From: Candidatus Dormiibacterota bacterium
GTDB lineage: Bacteria; Chloroflexota; Dormibacteria; Aeolococcales; Aeolococcaceae
Direction: 5' to 3'
DNA length: 64,000 nucleotides
Assembly (NCBI GenBank): GCA_003153505.1
Contig: PLZA01000044.1
Coordinates: forward strand, 1-64,000
In this document: positions 26,076 to 36,575 of the stretch, piece by piece
Layout of the letters: the number at the start of each line of letters is the position of its first letter
Position numbering within the stretch: the first letter of the stretch is position 1
The notes under the pieces: generated by a model
What the model was told of the DNA's origin: nothing
Seen by the model: only the letters and a program-made list of their open reading frames with translations
The model's database searches: none
Made by a program: the position numbers and the translations under genes

Positions 26076-26843
26076 ATGCAGCAAGCCATCTCGTCCGCCA
26101 GGTCACAGGCCGCCGAACCCGTCCCGGACCGGCGTCGCCGCCTCAGCGTCACGGGTTCTCGGATGACGTATTCAAGACTGATCGGAGCGCTCTTCTTGTC
26201 GGGATTCCTCGTCTACGGAGTAGGCTCCGCACTCGCCACATCCGCGACCGGCGGGCCGCACTTTCTCGCGTCGATTGCCGCACACCCGACTGTCCTCATC
26301 ATCGGAGCGATCCTGATGTTGCTCAATACCTTGGTGGACCTAGGCAAGGGGATCCTCTTCTTTCCGATTCTGGGGAAGCACAGCAGGCGAACTGCGCTCG
26401 GCTACCTGGCAACAATGATTGTTGAGGTAACCCTGCTTGACGTCGGAGCGGTCGCTTTGCTGATGATCGTTCCCCTGAGTGGCAAGCATGGCCTTGACGG
26501 GGCGACGGCCATGGCCCATGGATCAGCCCTCGTTCACACGAACGCAATGTTCTACCAGTTTGGCGAGATGACACTTGCAGCGGGATGCGTGGCCCTGTGT
26601 GCGCTGCTTTTCCGGACCCGCTTGATCCCCCGATTCCTGTCGATTGCGGGCTTGATCGGCTATCCGATTCTCATGGCTGGAGCCATCGCTGAAGTTTTCG
26701 GGATCCACATCGGCCTCATGCTCACGATCCCCGGCATGTTCTTTGAACTGGTGGTGCCTTTCTGGCTCTTCACCAAGGGTTTCCAGTCCGAGGCCTACTC
26801 GGGAGGAGCTGCGCGTCGGCTGGATCCGACAGTAGCAGCGTAG
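26076..26843 (+). CDS. DUF4386-like membrane protein
   Basis: A 255-residue polytopic membrane protein. After a basic, disordered N-terminus it has about six hydrophobic helices: LIGALFLSGFLVYGVGSAL, VLIIGAILMLLNTLVDLGKG, MIVEVTLLDVGAVALLMIVP and others. The order and the 'N-T-L-x-D-L-G' motif agree with DUF4386 proteins, whose role is unknown. AAGGAG lies 6 nt before ATG 26076. The quinone oxidoreductase gene starts 91 nt later on the same strand, so the two may form an operon. Confidence 0.75.
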   Translation: MQQAISSARSQAAEPVPDRRRRLSVTGSRMTYSRLIGALFLSGFLVYGVGSALATSATGGPHFLASIAAHPTVLIIGAILMLLNTLVDLGKGILFFPILGKHSRRTALGYLATMIVEVTLLDVGAVALLMIVPLSGKHGLDGATAMAHGSALVHTNAMFYQFGEMTLAAGCVALCALLFRTRLIPRFLSIAGLIGYPILMAGAIAEVFGIHIGLMLTIPGMFFELVVPFWLFTKGFQSEAYSGGAARRLDPTVAA

Positions 26844-26934
26844 GTTTCTCTCGATCATCCCGGTCGGGTGCAACCTGGCCGGGCCTTCATCCTCCTTCAT
26901 TGAACAACGTAAGCCAACGACATTCGGAGAGACC

Positions 26935-27969
26935 ATGCACGCAACAACGCTCGAAACACCGACGGCGCCCACGACCGTCCTCGCCGCCGACACCATGAAG
27001 GCGATTGTCCAAGACAGGTACGGCTCAAGCGAGGTCCTCGAACTCAGGAATGTCGATAAGCCAGCGATCGGGGACCACGATGTCTTGGTTCGCGTTTGCG
27101 CCGCCGCAGTCAACCCCGGTGACTCGGCAATCATGAGTGGCCTCCCGTACATCGCACGTCCGGCGGCGTTGTATGGACTGCGCAGGCCAAAGAATCCTAT
27201 CCGCGGAACGGACGTCGCCGGACACGTTGAAGCCGTCGGCGCCGGCGTGACTCGGTTTCGGCCAGGCGATGAGGTATTCGGCTGGTGCCGCGGCGCGTTT
27301 GCAGAATATGCGTCAGCGTCCGAATATGGGCTGGCGTTGAAGCCGTCCAACATCTCCTTCGAACAGGCAGCTGCCCTTCCCATGGCAGGCTCCGTGGCCC
27401 TCCAGGCACTCCGCGACCACGGCAAGGTTCAGGCGGGGCAGAGGATCTTGATCAATGGTGCATCGGGAGGGATCGGGACTTTCGCGGTGCAGATCGCGAA
27501 GTCGCTCGGAGCCGACGTTACCGGCGTGTGCAGCACGCCAAACGTCGACTTAGTTCGATCGATCGGCGCTGATCACGTTATCGACTACGCGCACGAGGAC
27601 TTCACTCGACAAGGCGAGCATTACGACTTCATTCTCGACAACGCGGCAAACACGCCCTTGTCAAGTCTCCGCCGCGTGCTCACCCCGGCGGGAATGCTGG
27701 TGCCGAACGGCGGAGGGTTTGCCAATCGTTGGTTCGCCAGTGCTGGTCGACTGATGAGTGCAATGGTGTCATTTCGATTCGTGAGCCAGCGACTTGGGCG
27801 GTTCCTTGTGGCGAAAAAACATGAGGATCTGACCATCCTCAAGGACCTGGTCGAAGCCGGCGAGCTCACGCCCGTCATCGGTCGAACCTACCCACTGGAC
27901 GAGACTCCTCAGGCGATGGATTATGTCGCCACCGGACACGCCCGAGGAAAGGTCGTGATCAGCGTCTGA
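26935..27969 (+). CDS. NAD(P)-dependent zinc-independent MDR/quinone oxidoreductase
   Basis: A 344-residue medium-chain reductase. A GroES-like N-terminal domain contains VCAAAVNPGDSAIMSG and GTDVAGHVEAVGAGV. The nucleotide-binding Rossmann domain has INGASGGIGTFAVQIAKSLG. There are no clustered zinc cysteines, so it belongs to the zinc-independent quinone/enone reductase branch using NADPH. An N-terminal tail of ~20 residues precedes the MKAIV motif, where many homologues start. CGGAGAG lies just before ATG 26935. It probably reduces quinones or enones in the cytoplasm. Confidence 0.9.
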   Translation: MHATTLETPTAPTTVLAADTMKAIVQDRYGSSEVLELRNVDKPAIGDHDVLVRVCAAAVNPGDSAIMSGLPYIARPAALYGLRRPKNPIRGTDVAGHVEAVGAGVTRFRPGDEVFGWCRGAFAEYASASEYGLALKPSNISFEQAAALPMAGSVALQALRDHGKVQAGQRILINGASGGIGTFAVQIAKSLGADVTGVCSTPNVDLVRSIGADHVIDYAHEDFTRQGEHYDFILDNAANTPLSSLRRVLTPAGMLVPNGGGFANRWFASAGRLMSAMVSFRFVSQRLGRFLVAKKHEDLTILKDLVEAGELTPVIGRTYPLDETPQAMDYVATGHARGKVVISV

Positions 27970-28101
27970 AGCACTGCCAACGGCTGGGAAGGTCGCCCTG
28001 GCCGCTGACGTGCAGGTGCGCAGTCTCCCCCGCGGCGAGGTCAGCGCCTTGGAGCTCGTCGGACGGCCAAGGTCGGTATCGCCCTGGCTCGACCGACGTC
28101 G

Positions 28102-28107
28102 TATCGT
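28102..28107 (+). promoter_or_regulatory. Leaderless -10 hexamer TATCGT
   Basis: TATCGT ends 7 nt before ATG 28115 of the SnoaL-like gene; no ribosome-binding site is present. Confidence 0.4.
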
Positions 28108-28114
28108 ATTGCCG

Positions 28115-28504
28115 ATGAGCGGTGAGCACCCCAATGCGCTCGCATATCGCCGCACCGCAGACGCATTCCGGTCTGCCGATCAGGTCGCACTCGCTACCCT
28201 TATCGCCATCGACGTTGTTTGGCACGTTCCCGGAACGCACCCCATGGCGGGAGACATCCGGGGACGTGACCAGCTCGTCGCGTGGCTCACCCAGCTCCGG
28301 GCAAAGGGCTTCTGGCTCACCGAGCACGATGTACTGGGCAACGACGAGCATGTCTGCGCGCTGAGCATCATGGGTGCGCAACGTAACGGTGTCGACGTGC
28401 AGACGCGCGTGGTGAGCGTCTTCCACTACCGCGAAGGAGAGCAGCTCGAACGCTGGTTCTATCCGGAGGACTGTGCCGCCTGGGATCAGATCTTCGCGGA
28501 GTAG
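28115..28504 (+). CDS. SnoaL-like / NTF2-like protein
   Basis: A 129-residue NTF2-fold protein: PNALAYRRTADAFRSADQVA (helices), then VVWHVPGTHPMAGDIRGRDQ, VSVFHYREGEQLERWFYPED. The 'W-H-x-P-G' and 'G-x-x-x-L-x-x-W-F' motifs are characteristic of SnoaL-like polyketide cyclase/isomerase relatives. The histidine and aspartates in the pocket could be catalytic, but the substrate is unknown. ATG 28115 is favoured over the longer frame by the adjacent -10 hexamer and by family length. Confidence 0.8.
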   Translation: MSGEHPNALAYRRTADAFRSADQVALATLIAIDVVWHVPGTHPMAGDIRGRDQLVAWLTQLRAKGFWLTEHDVLGNDEHVCALSIMGAQRNGVDVQTRVVSVFHYREGEQLERWFYPEDCAAWDQIFAE

Positions 28505-28618
28505 CTGCCGTCCGTGGCGATGGCCCCGGCGAGAAGCAGCGTGTCGTTCGATGAAGTCTAGGGGGGTGTCTTGGGGATGGACGACCGCCTCAGTGATGGG
28601 TGCGCGTTACAAGGGTGG

Positions 28619-29434
28619 TCAGGCGGACCCGACTGGCCGCGCTGCGCGGCGTGCGGTGGCGCCGTCCCGTACCAGCATCGCTTCAATACCAGCCGTCCAC
28701 ACCGTGCGACGCTGCGTCGTGATTGCCAGGGCGTCGTACCCGTCGATGCCGGCCACCCAGGCGGCGCCGCGCTCCCCCATGACGAAGGCTGCGGTGGAGT
28801 AAGCATCGGCAAAGGTGAGGCTGGGGCCCACGACCGTCATGCTCAGGAGCCCGGATGGGGGCAAGCCACTGCGTGGGTCAACGATGTGCTGGCCGCGCTC
28901 GTAGGTGCCGCTGGTGGCGACGGCTACATCCCGAATCGCGAGCACCGCGGCGACGCTATCGGCCCGCTCTGGATGACGGATCCCCAGCCGCCACGTACGG
29001 CTTGGCTCCGGCCGCCCTCGTGCGACGACGTCACCACCGGCGTTGATGAAGAAGTTACGGGCCCCGGCAGTTGCAAGGATGGTCGACGCCCGCTCCACCG
29101 ACCAACCCTTGACCAGCCCGAGGGGGTCGATCCCGCCACTCCGTCGGATGTCGAAGCTGCCATTGCTGCACACTCTGACCTCCTCGCAGAGAGCGAGGAC
29201 CTCCCGCACGTCGGGTGAGCACTCGTGCTCGCGGAGTTCACCTCGCGACAGGCGACTGATTTCGCTGTCGACGCGGAAGGTGCTGAAGGTTTCGTCGACG
29301 TCGTGGAACCACCCGAAGACCGCATCCATCGCCGCCTCGGGCAGGTCGCCATCGCGCACGTCGACTGTGATCACCGTGCCCATGACCTGCTCGGCGCGTA
29401 CGTTCCTCGGCGGCGGTGCGAGGGAAGACACCAT
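28619..29434 (-). CDS. apbE: FAD:protein FMN transferase (ApbE)
   Basis: A 271-residue flavin transferase that attaches FMN from FAD to a threonine or serine of extracytosolic proteins, using Mg2+. Motifs are MGTVITVDV near the N-terminus, FSTFRVDSEISRLSRG, GIDPLGLVKGW, the FAD-binding NAGGDVVARG, and ATSGTYERG followed by HIVDPRSG. No signal peptide or lipobox is evident, so export is uncertain. Its ATG directly follows the stop of the FMN-binding protein gene (TGAATG), so the two are translationally linked; that protein is the obvious substrate. Confidence 0.93.
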   Translation of the reverse strand: MVSSLAPPPRNVRAEQVMGTVITVDVRDGDLPEAAMDAVFGWFHDVDETFSTFRVDSEISRLSRGELREHECSPDVREVLALCEEVRVCSNGSFDIRRSGGIDPLGLVKGWSVERASTILATAGARNFFINAGGDVVARGRPEPSRTWRLGIRHPERADSVAAVLAIRDVAVATSGTYERGQHIVDPRSGLPPSGLLSMTVVGPSLTFADAYSTAAFVMGERGAAWVAGIDGYDALAITTQRRTVWTAGIEAMLVRDGATARRAARPVGSA

Positions 29435-29932
29435 TCAGGCCCCGGCCAATGCTGACTGCACGGACTGTGTGTAGCTCTCGCTGGTGAACGTGGCGCCACT
29501 AATGATGTCGATTTGCGCGCTCTGAGCCTTGAGCACCTCGTCGTGGAGGTAGGGGATCGCCACGGAGCTGATGTACGCGGATTGCGGTCGGTCGGTCGGA
29601 TACTGCAGCGCCTTGACGTCGGTGATCCTGCCCCCCGAAACGATGACCTGAACCTGGACATCGCCGTAAAAGTTGGGGAAGTCCTTGCCGGTAAAGGAAC
29701 CGTCCTTCAGACCGGTGGCGCTGGGAGTCGCGGTCGCTGCAGGCGTCCGGCCGCCAGACGGTGGAGCTCCTGACGGTGTGACGGCCGGCGGAGTACTCGA
29801 TGCCGAGGGCGACGACCGTGCGGGGAGTAGAGCCACTCCCGACCCGATGCTAGACGGTGGAGTGCGGAAGCTGGCCAAAAGGAAGAAGCCGACCACGGTC
29901 GCGGCGAGAGCGACGACGGCGCGAATAGGCAT
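29435..29932 (-). CDS. FMN-binding domain protein, ApbE substrate
   Basis: A 165-residue membrane-anchored electron carrier. An N-terminal signal-anchor (VVALAATVVGFFLLASF) is followed by a ~50-residue Ser/Pro/Thr-rich linker and a C-terminal FMN_bind domain starting GLKDGSFTGKDFPNFYGDVQ. Near the end, IISGATFTSESY contains the SGAT motif, so Thr148 is the expected FMN attachment site, as in NqrC and RnfG. Its gene is 14 nt downstream of the ferric-reductase-like gene and abuts apbE, so these proteins should work as one extracytosolic electron-transfer system. Confidence 0.92.
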   Translation of the reverse strand: MPIRAVVALAATVVGFFLLASFRTPPSSIGSGVALLPARSSPSASSTPPAVTPSGAPPSGGRTPAATATPSATGLKDGSFTGKDFPNFYGDVQVQVIVSGGRITDVKALQYPTDRPQSAYISSVAIPYLHDEVLKAQSAQIDIISGATFTSESYTQSVQSALAGA

Positions 29933-29946
29933 GTTGGGACCTCAGG

Positions 29947-31437
29947 TTAAAGAAATGCGAACCGCTCGCGATGGATCTGTTCGGCAGGAACGCCCAGCGC
30001 TGCCAAGCTCTCGTCAACACCCTCGATCATCTCCTTGGGACCGCAGACGAAGATGTCCCGCTCGCGCAGGTCTGGGGCCACGGTGCGCAGGTACTTGGGC
30101 GCGAGTGGATACAGATGGATCTCGCTGCCTCGTCGCCCAATGATGTAGTGGACCTCGCCGCCGCGCGCCTGGATCAGATCGTCGAGCTCAGCCTTGAAAA
30201 CGACGTCGCGCCACGACCTGGCGCGATAGAGCAGGATGATGCCGTTCTTCCGCTGCGGCATCTCCTCGAGCAAAGCCCGAAGCGGGGTGATGCCGATACC
30301 GCCCGCGATCAGCAGCGCCCGCGGACGCCGGCGGCGCAGCGAGGTGAAGATGCCGTATGGCCCCTCCACGATCACAGGGGTACCCGTCTTGAGGTGCCGC
30401 ACTGCCTTGGTGAAGTCGCCGAGTTGCTTGACGGTGATGCGCACGTATTCGCCATTGGGTGCGGCGGACAGCGAGAACGGGTGGACACGCCACCAGATTC
30501 CCCGTGCCAGAAAGCGGAACTTGAAGAACTGACCGGCCCGCATCGGCAACTCCGCGAGGTTGCGGCCGGTGATGTAGATGGAGATGACTCCTGGTGCCTC
30601 CTCGACCAGGGCGTCAACCCGAAGCCCGTGACGCACCATCATGCGGACGGGGATCAGCACCCGGAAGGTGAGGACGAGCAGCGCGGCGACAACGTAGAGC
30701 GCCAGCCAGTATCCGACCGCCGCGGGGTCACGCTCGAAGTCGGTGCCGACGGCGAGCTGGTGACCAAAGCTCAGTGCAATCGCCAGGTAGATGTAGAGAT
30801 GGATGAAGTGCCACGTGTCGTAGGACAGCCGACGGCGGGCGGCCCGGACGGAGACCACGGCGATGAGGACGAACAGTGCGGTGGCGACATACGCCGGGAC
30901 GAGGAACTGATATGTGGTGAGAAAGGTCCACGTCTCGGCGAAGAAGGAGTGCCCATTACTGACCGCGTACCCGGCCGTCGTGAAGACCACATGGCCGCAG
31001 ATCAGGAAGACCGTGGCGAAGCCCAGCCAGCGATGCCATCCGGCGATGCGGTCGATGCCGAAGAGTTGGTCCAGCCACGGGCTGCGCGACATCAACACCA
31101 CCTGAACCAGTGCGGAATATGTGCCGAGAAGTGCGGTGAGCTGCCCGGCGGCAGACAGCACCGCGCCTGCATTGCCCGGGTTGGGCAGCTGGCCATGACG
31201 CACCCACATGCCGACGATCAGCGAGGCATTGGCAAACACAATCAACGTGACGTCGGCGGGCCGGAGTCCCCAGGAACGAGGAACGCGGAGCGAGCGCCGG
31301 ACGGCAGCGGTGGCCTGCCCTCCGAGTCGCGCGGGGCCGATCGCAACGGCTGCTCCGGCACCCTGGGCTACCTCCAAGGAGGGTGGGCTGTCGTGTTCAA
31401 TCGCCGGCTCCGTACTCGGAAGTTGCTGATTGCTCAT
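29947..31437 (-). CDS. Ferric reductase/NADPH oxidase-like flavocytochrome b
   Basis: A ~496-residue membrane oxidoreductase. The N-terminal half is a ferric-reductase-like heme domain with about six helices and paired histidines (GWHRWLGFATVFLICGHVVF; WHFIHLYIYLAIALSFGHQ). The C-terminal half is a ferredoxin-reductase module: FAD motif HPFSLSAAP, AGGIGITPLRALLEE for NAD(P)H, and FVCGPKEMI. It should move electrons from cytosolic NAD(P)H across the membrane, here probably to the FMN-binding protein. The start is uncertain; ATG 31437 (MSNQQLPSTEPAIEHD) is preferred because upstream codons are arginine-rich. ATG 31530 is an alternative. Confidence 0.88.
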   Translation of the reverse strand: MSNQQLPSTEPAIEHDSPPSLEVAQGAGAAVAIGPARLGGQATAAVRRSLRVPRSWGLRPADVTLIVFANASLIVGMWVRHGQLPNPGNAGAVLSAAGQLTALLGTYSALVQVVLMSRSPWLDQLFGIDRIAGWHRWLGFATVFLICGHVVFTTAGYAVSNGHSFFAETWTFLTTYQFLVPAYVATALFVLIAVVSVRAARRRLSYDTWHFIHLYIYLAIALSFGHQLAVGTDFERDPAAVGYWLALYVVAALLVLTFRVLIPVRMMVRHGLRVDALVEEAPGVISIYITGRNLAELPMRAGQFFKFRFLARGIWWRVHPFSLSAAPNGEYVRITVKQLGDFTKAVRHLKTGTPVIVEGPYGIFTSLRRRRPRALLIAGGIGITPLRALLEEMPQRKNGIILLYRARSWRDVVFKAELDDLIQARGGEVHYIIGRRGSEIHLYPLAPKYLRTVAPDLRERDIFVCGPKEMIEGVDESLAALGVPAEQIHRERFAFL

Positions 31438-31588
31438 GTCGACGCGCGAGACGAGCGCACCGCGAGTCGAGGAGCTTCGGCGCCGTGATCGCGACCGCTT
31501 ACCAGCGCCTCGCCCATGCCCTAATCCCATTGCAGTCGTGAATGCTTCACGGTTCCAAGCGACCTCGCACGGGCACTCCACGACGTGT

Positions 31589-32335
31589 TCAAGCGAGACG
31601 AGCCCGCGAATGCGAGCCTGACGTTGGATGGAGAGGTCCAGACGCAAGATCAGAGGCGCGACGAGGTGCACTCGACCGCTCGGTCCCGGCGCGAGTCGAG
31701 CGGCTCGGAAACGGGGATCTGGCGCCGCCGGCGAGGCCAACGATGAGCCCGATTGCGAGCGCTATCCCGACCAGGGCAATGCGGATGCGCGGCACGTTGT
31801 GCTGCAATGCCGCGACTCCGTCTCGGGCGACGGCTTGCAGCGAGATTGGCGTGCGCAGCAGCAGATGAAGCCCAACGCAGGCTCCCATGGCGAGCACCGA
31901 GAGCACATGAAGCTTCGCCCATGGCTGCGCCTCGCTCTGTTGCGACCACATCCATATCCCAGTGCCCATGGCGATGATCGTGCTCACAATCAAAGCCGGG
32001 GCTAGGAGACGTCCGGCCCATTCCGGCGCGCCCGCTGCTCGATATACCGCACGCCGCACGTAATAAGAGAGAGCCCGGTAGCTGGTGGTTCCAAGCTTCA
32101 CGAGCAAGAGCGGTATGAGTGAGAGTCCGGCGATGTAGTGGAGCTGCCAGAAGTTACCGAAGACGAGGCCGCTGAGGGCAACGACTGCCAGCCCTGGGAG
32201 CAGGAGTAGCCCAGCCCACGACGTCAGGGCGTGGTTTCCGAACACTCGCGTAGCAATAGCGCCGTCGCGCCTCCCGGTCTCCCACCAGGTCCGTACCAGC
32301 GAGCGCAGCTCAGTTTCGAGCGTGGGTTCCCGCAT
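31589..32335 (-). CDS. b-type cytochrome-like membrane protein
   Basis: A 248-residue protein with four main hydrophobic helices plus a short fifth one. Histidines at regular places (FGNHALTSWAG; WQLHYIAGLSLI; AKLHVLSVLAMG; GLHLLLR) suggest two bis-histidine hemes, as in DUF4405/cytochrome b561-like subunits. The C-terminal ~35 residues are disordered and basic. It is the first gene of the minus-strand flavin operon, 151 nt before the flavocytochrome. It probably serves as a membrane quinol or heme subunit of the same chain; heme binding is inferred. Confidence 0.75.
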   Translation of the reverse strand: MREPTLETELRSLVRTWWETGRRDGAIATRVFGNHALTSWAGLLLLPGLAVVALSGLVFGNFWQLHYIAGLSLIPLLLVKLGTTSYRALSYYVRRAVYRAAGAPEWAGRLLAPALIVSTIIAMGTGIWMWSQQSEAQPWAKLHVLSVLAMGACVGLHLLLRTPISLQAVARDGVAALQHNVPRIRIALVGIALAIGLIVGLAGGARSPFPSRSTRAGTERSSAPRRASDLASGPLHPTSGSHSRARLA

Positions 32336-32613
32336 AACCGCTCTACTTGTACCTGGGCATCCTTACGGAATGGTGAAGGTGGAACCCACAGGTACGTAGA
32401 TTCGGCCATCGGCGCGGACCCGTCAGCTGCTCGTGCGCAGCCCATTAGTGCGATCCTCAGCTTTGGTGCATAAGGGAGTGGAGAAGGAGGGTGTGCCGCG
32501 GTTGCGGCGAGATCCGCTTTCCAGGATGACGCCGGATCCGCTGGCTGTAGGCCTTCGACGACCTCACGAACCGTCTTCGGGCGGACAGACGAAAGGTTCG
32601 TTCAAGTGACACA

Positions 32614-32805
32614 GTGGTGGTCGTGATCCTTTGCCCCACCTGCGGTTCGGATCGTTTGATTCGTTTGCACTTTCCCGCCTACCGGCTCGAGCTGGCAGCT
32701 GAGGCAATCGTTCGGCCTGTCGGCAAGTGCGTTCAATGCGGCAACCGGGTGTACGCCCACGTCGTGACCCACCAGCAGCAGCTTGCCAGCCAGGGTCCAA
32801 CCTGA
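32614..32805 (+). CDS. Small zinc-ribbon protein
   Basis: A ~60-residue protein with two CxxC knuckles, LCPTCGS and KCVQCGN, about 31 residues apart, the pattern of a rubredoxin-like zinc ribbon. The true start is one of several GTG codons at 32614, 32617 or 32623; 32623 gives the most compact protein. There is no clear Shine-Dalgarno. It may bind nucleic acid or a protein partner. It is convergent with the methyltransferase gene. Confidence 0.45.
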   Translation: MVVVILCPTCGSDRLIRLHFPAYRLELAAEAIVRPVGKCVQCGNRVYAHVVTHQQQLASQGPT

Positions 32806-32920
32806 GCACTTGATTCGCTCAGCGGGGCGAAACTCAGCCGAGGAAGGCCGGAGCCCGGGCAACCCGAGAGACCGACACATCGGCCGGGCTGTTCGGACGG
32901 CCGAAGGGAGCGGACCGAGT

Positions 32921-33742
32921 TCAGGTGGGGCGTATCGCGTGGCTGTATACGACGTTGGTCGTTATAGCCTGTACGCAGCGCAGGCGCAACTCGCCCACCA
33001 CCGCGTCGCGCACGGCATCGACCTGCTCCGGGGTCAGCGCATCGACGGTACCTCGATAACCGCTGCCGAGCACGATCTGCCAGAAGTCGTCAGATGTCAG
33101 CAACCGATGCGTGCCGCGCTCGGCGGTCACGACAACATCACCGATCCCAACGGATCGAAGCAAGTTATCGAGTGCGTCGGGGGTGACCAGATCGTCCCAC
33201 GGATTGAAGGCGCGATCGAGGTCAGGGCGAAGCTGCCCAACCTCGTGCCAGAAGAGGCTATTGCCCGGCTCGAACAGATGCGGACCCCAGGTGGTGACAG
33301 CGAGTGCGCCTCCAGGAGCCAGGTGCCGCCACATCTCAGCAACAAAGCCATGCCGGTCAGCGGCGAAGAAGACACCGAAGACGCACACGACGGCGTCGAA
33401 CGATTCGCTCGGTAGTCCCGTTGAGGTGGCGTCGGCGCAGCGGAACTCGATGTTGTCCAGCCCCTCGTCAGCCGCTCGGCGAGCTGCCAACTCGAGGAGG
33501 CGAGGGGAGAGGTCGAGCGCCAGGACCTGGCCAGAAGGGCCGGCGACTCGCGCGGCAGCGCGTGCGGAGGCTCCGGCACCGCAACACAGATCGAGGACGT
33601 GGGCCCCCGATCGCAGCCCCATGCGACGCACCGTCTCTGCACCGAACCTATCCCAGAAGCTGAGGGGCGGGGCCGTATAACGGTCACTGGCCGCGTTGTA
33701 GACAGCAGCGACTCTCGCCGCCGCTGCGTGCTGGTCGGTCAT
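32921..33742 (-). CDS. Class I SAM-dependent methyltransferase
   Basis: A 273-residue soluble methyltransferase. Motif I VLDLCCGAGASARAAARVAG binds S-adenosylmethionine, followed by ALDLSPRLLELA, the post-motif RCADATSTGLP and SFDAVVCVFGVFF. The layout fits the UbiE/Methyltransf_11 group. ATG 33742 is supported by a TAGGGT hexamer 7 nt upstream on the minus strand. The longer frame upstream would add a non-family extension. Substrate unknown; single gene. Confidence 0.85.
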   Translation of the reverse strand: MTDQHAAAARVAAVYNAASDRYTAPPLSFWDRFGAETVRRMGLRSGAHVLDLCCGAGASARAAARVAGPSGQVLALDLSPRLLELAARRAADEGLDNIEFRCADATSTGLPSESFDAVVCVFGVFFAADRHGFVAEMWRHLAPGGALAVTTWGPHLFEPGNSLFWHEVGQLRPDLDRAFNPWDDLVTPDALDNLLRSVGIGDVVVTAERGTHRLLTSDDFWQIVLGSGYRGTVDALTPEQVDAVRDAVVGELRLRCVQAITTNVVYSHAIRPT

Positions 33743-33749
33743 CCTGCCA

Positions 33750-33755
33750 ACCCTA
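33750..33755 (-). promoter_or_regulatory. Leaderless -10 hexamer TAGGGT
   Basis: On the minus strand TAGGGT ends exactly 7 nt before ATG 33742 of the methyltransferase, without a Shine-Dalgarno sequence. Confidence 0.45.
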
Positions 33756-33923
33756 GCGCAGTGACCCTGTGGGGGTCGCAGAGCTCCTCTGCGCGCAGCG
33801 ACGGATGGCCCGGGCTCGTCAACGCTCATCAGCAACGCGCACAGCAGTGCGCTCCCATCAGAGAGATCAGGCACCGCCACGAAAGGCCCTTCGGGGGGTC
33901 GTTCCCCGCCGGAGGCTGCCGCC

Positions 33924-33966
33924 AAAATGACCTTTCTAACCTGACACCTTCGTCGCTGGACGGTGG
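33924..33966. repeat. Dispersed repeat copy B, IS-end-like
   Basis: Shares the 14-mer CCTGACACCTTCGT (33940-33953) and looser flanking similarity with 21890-21928, in the same orientation about 12 kb apart. Confidence 0.45.
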
Positions 33967-34042
33967 TGGAACCCTGGGGACGTCAGGCCGCGCATTCAGT
34001 GCGGCGAGTCAGCCGGGCTCGGTGCGCGGTTATTCGCCCACG

Positions 34043-36202
<2,160 letters not shown>

Positions 36203-36347
36203 AGGTCAGGCTCCCTCGCACCGTGCGGTCAGTACAGCGTGCAGACCCACCATGGCAACGAAGTATCCGTGACGGTCCCATTTTTACGTGTCGCTCGATG
36301 GCTGACGACGAATCAGGTCGCGGGGCGAGGCGTGCGGCGACCATTTC

Positions 36348-36405
36348 CTATGCTCGAGCTCTGAGCCAGGCCACGATGGCCGCGACGGTGTCAGCCGGTG
36401 CCGTC
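36348..36405 (-). pseudogene. Remnant of an alpha/beta hydrolase 3' end
   Basis: On the minus strand it reads ADTVAAIVAWLRARA and a stop. This closely matches PETVTAIVAWLTARA, the C-terminus of the hydrolase at 20601-21596. DNA similarity continues a little past the stop codon (GGCGACCAT in both). Nothing upstream encodes the rest of the enzyme. Confidence 0.7.
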
Positions 36406-36520
36406 ACCTGACCGGCGGGGGCACGGTCAGGTGATGATGTTGACCATCTCGGTGCATTCCCCAAGGCCGCAACGGATGCCGTGCACCGGAGTGTTGCGAT
36501 GCTGCACGACTTCAGGATGC

Positions 36521-36567
36521 GGAGACCGGCTGCGGCGTCGCCGTCGCGCGCCCAGGAGCCGGTCTCC
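36521..36567 (-). terminator. Long hairpin after the secreted protein gene
   Basis: GGAGACCGGCT (36521-36531) is perfectly complementary to AGCCGGTCTCC (36557-36567), with a 25-nt GC-rich loop. It lies 8 nt past the stop of the gene ending at 36576 (minus strand). It lacks a U-tract, so it may act as a high-GC terminator or protect the 3' end. Confidence 0.55.
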
Positions 36568-36575
36568 GCCCACGG

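Larger units (their letters stand above)
33743..34042. other. Intergenic region with dispersed repeat copy B
   Basis: About 300 nt between two minus-strand genes. It carries the methyltransferase promoter and the dispersed repeat. No reading frame looks coding. Confidence 0.45.
36203..36575. other. Intergenic region with gene remnant and hairpin
   Basis: About 370 nt with no intact gene. It contains the hydrolase 3'-end remnant and the hairpin listed separately. Confidence 0.5.

Noticed and set aside
29971-31488. 505-residue plus-strand frame over the flavocytochrome gene
   Set aside because: Charged low-complexity sequence opposite a gene with clear heme, FAD and NAD motifs.
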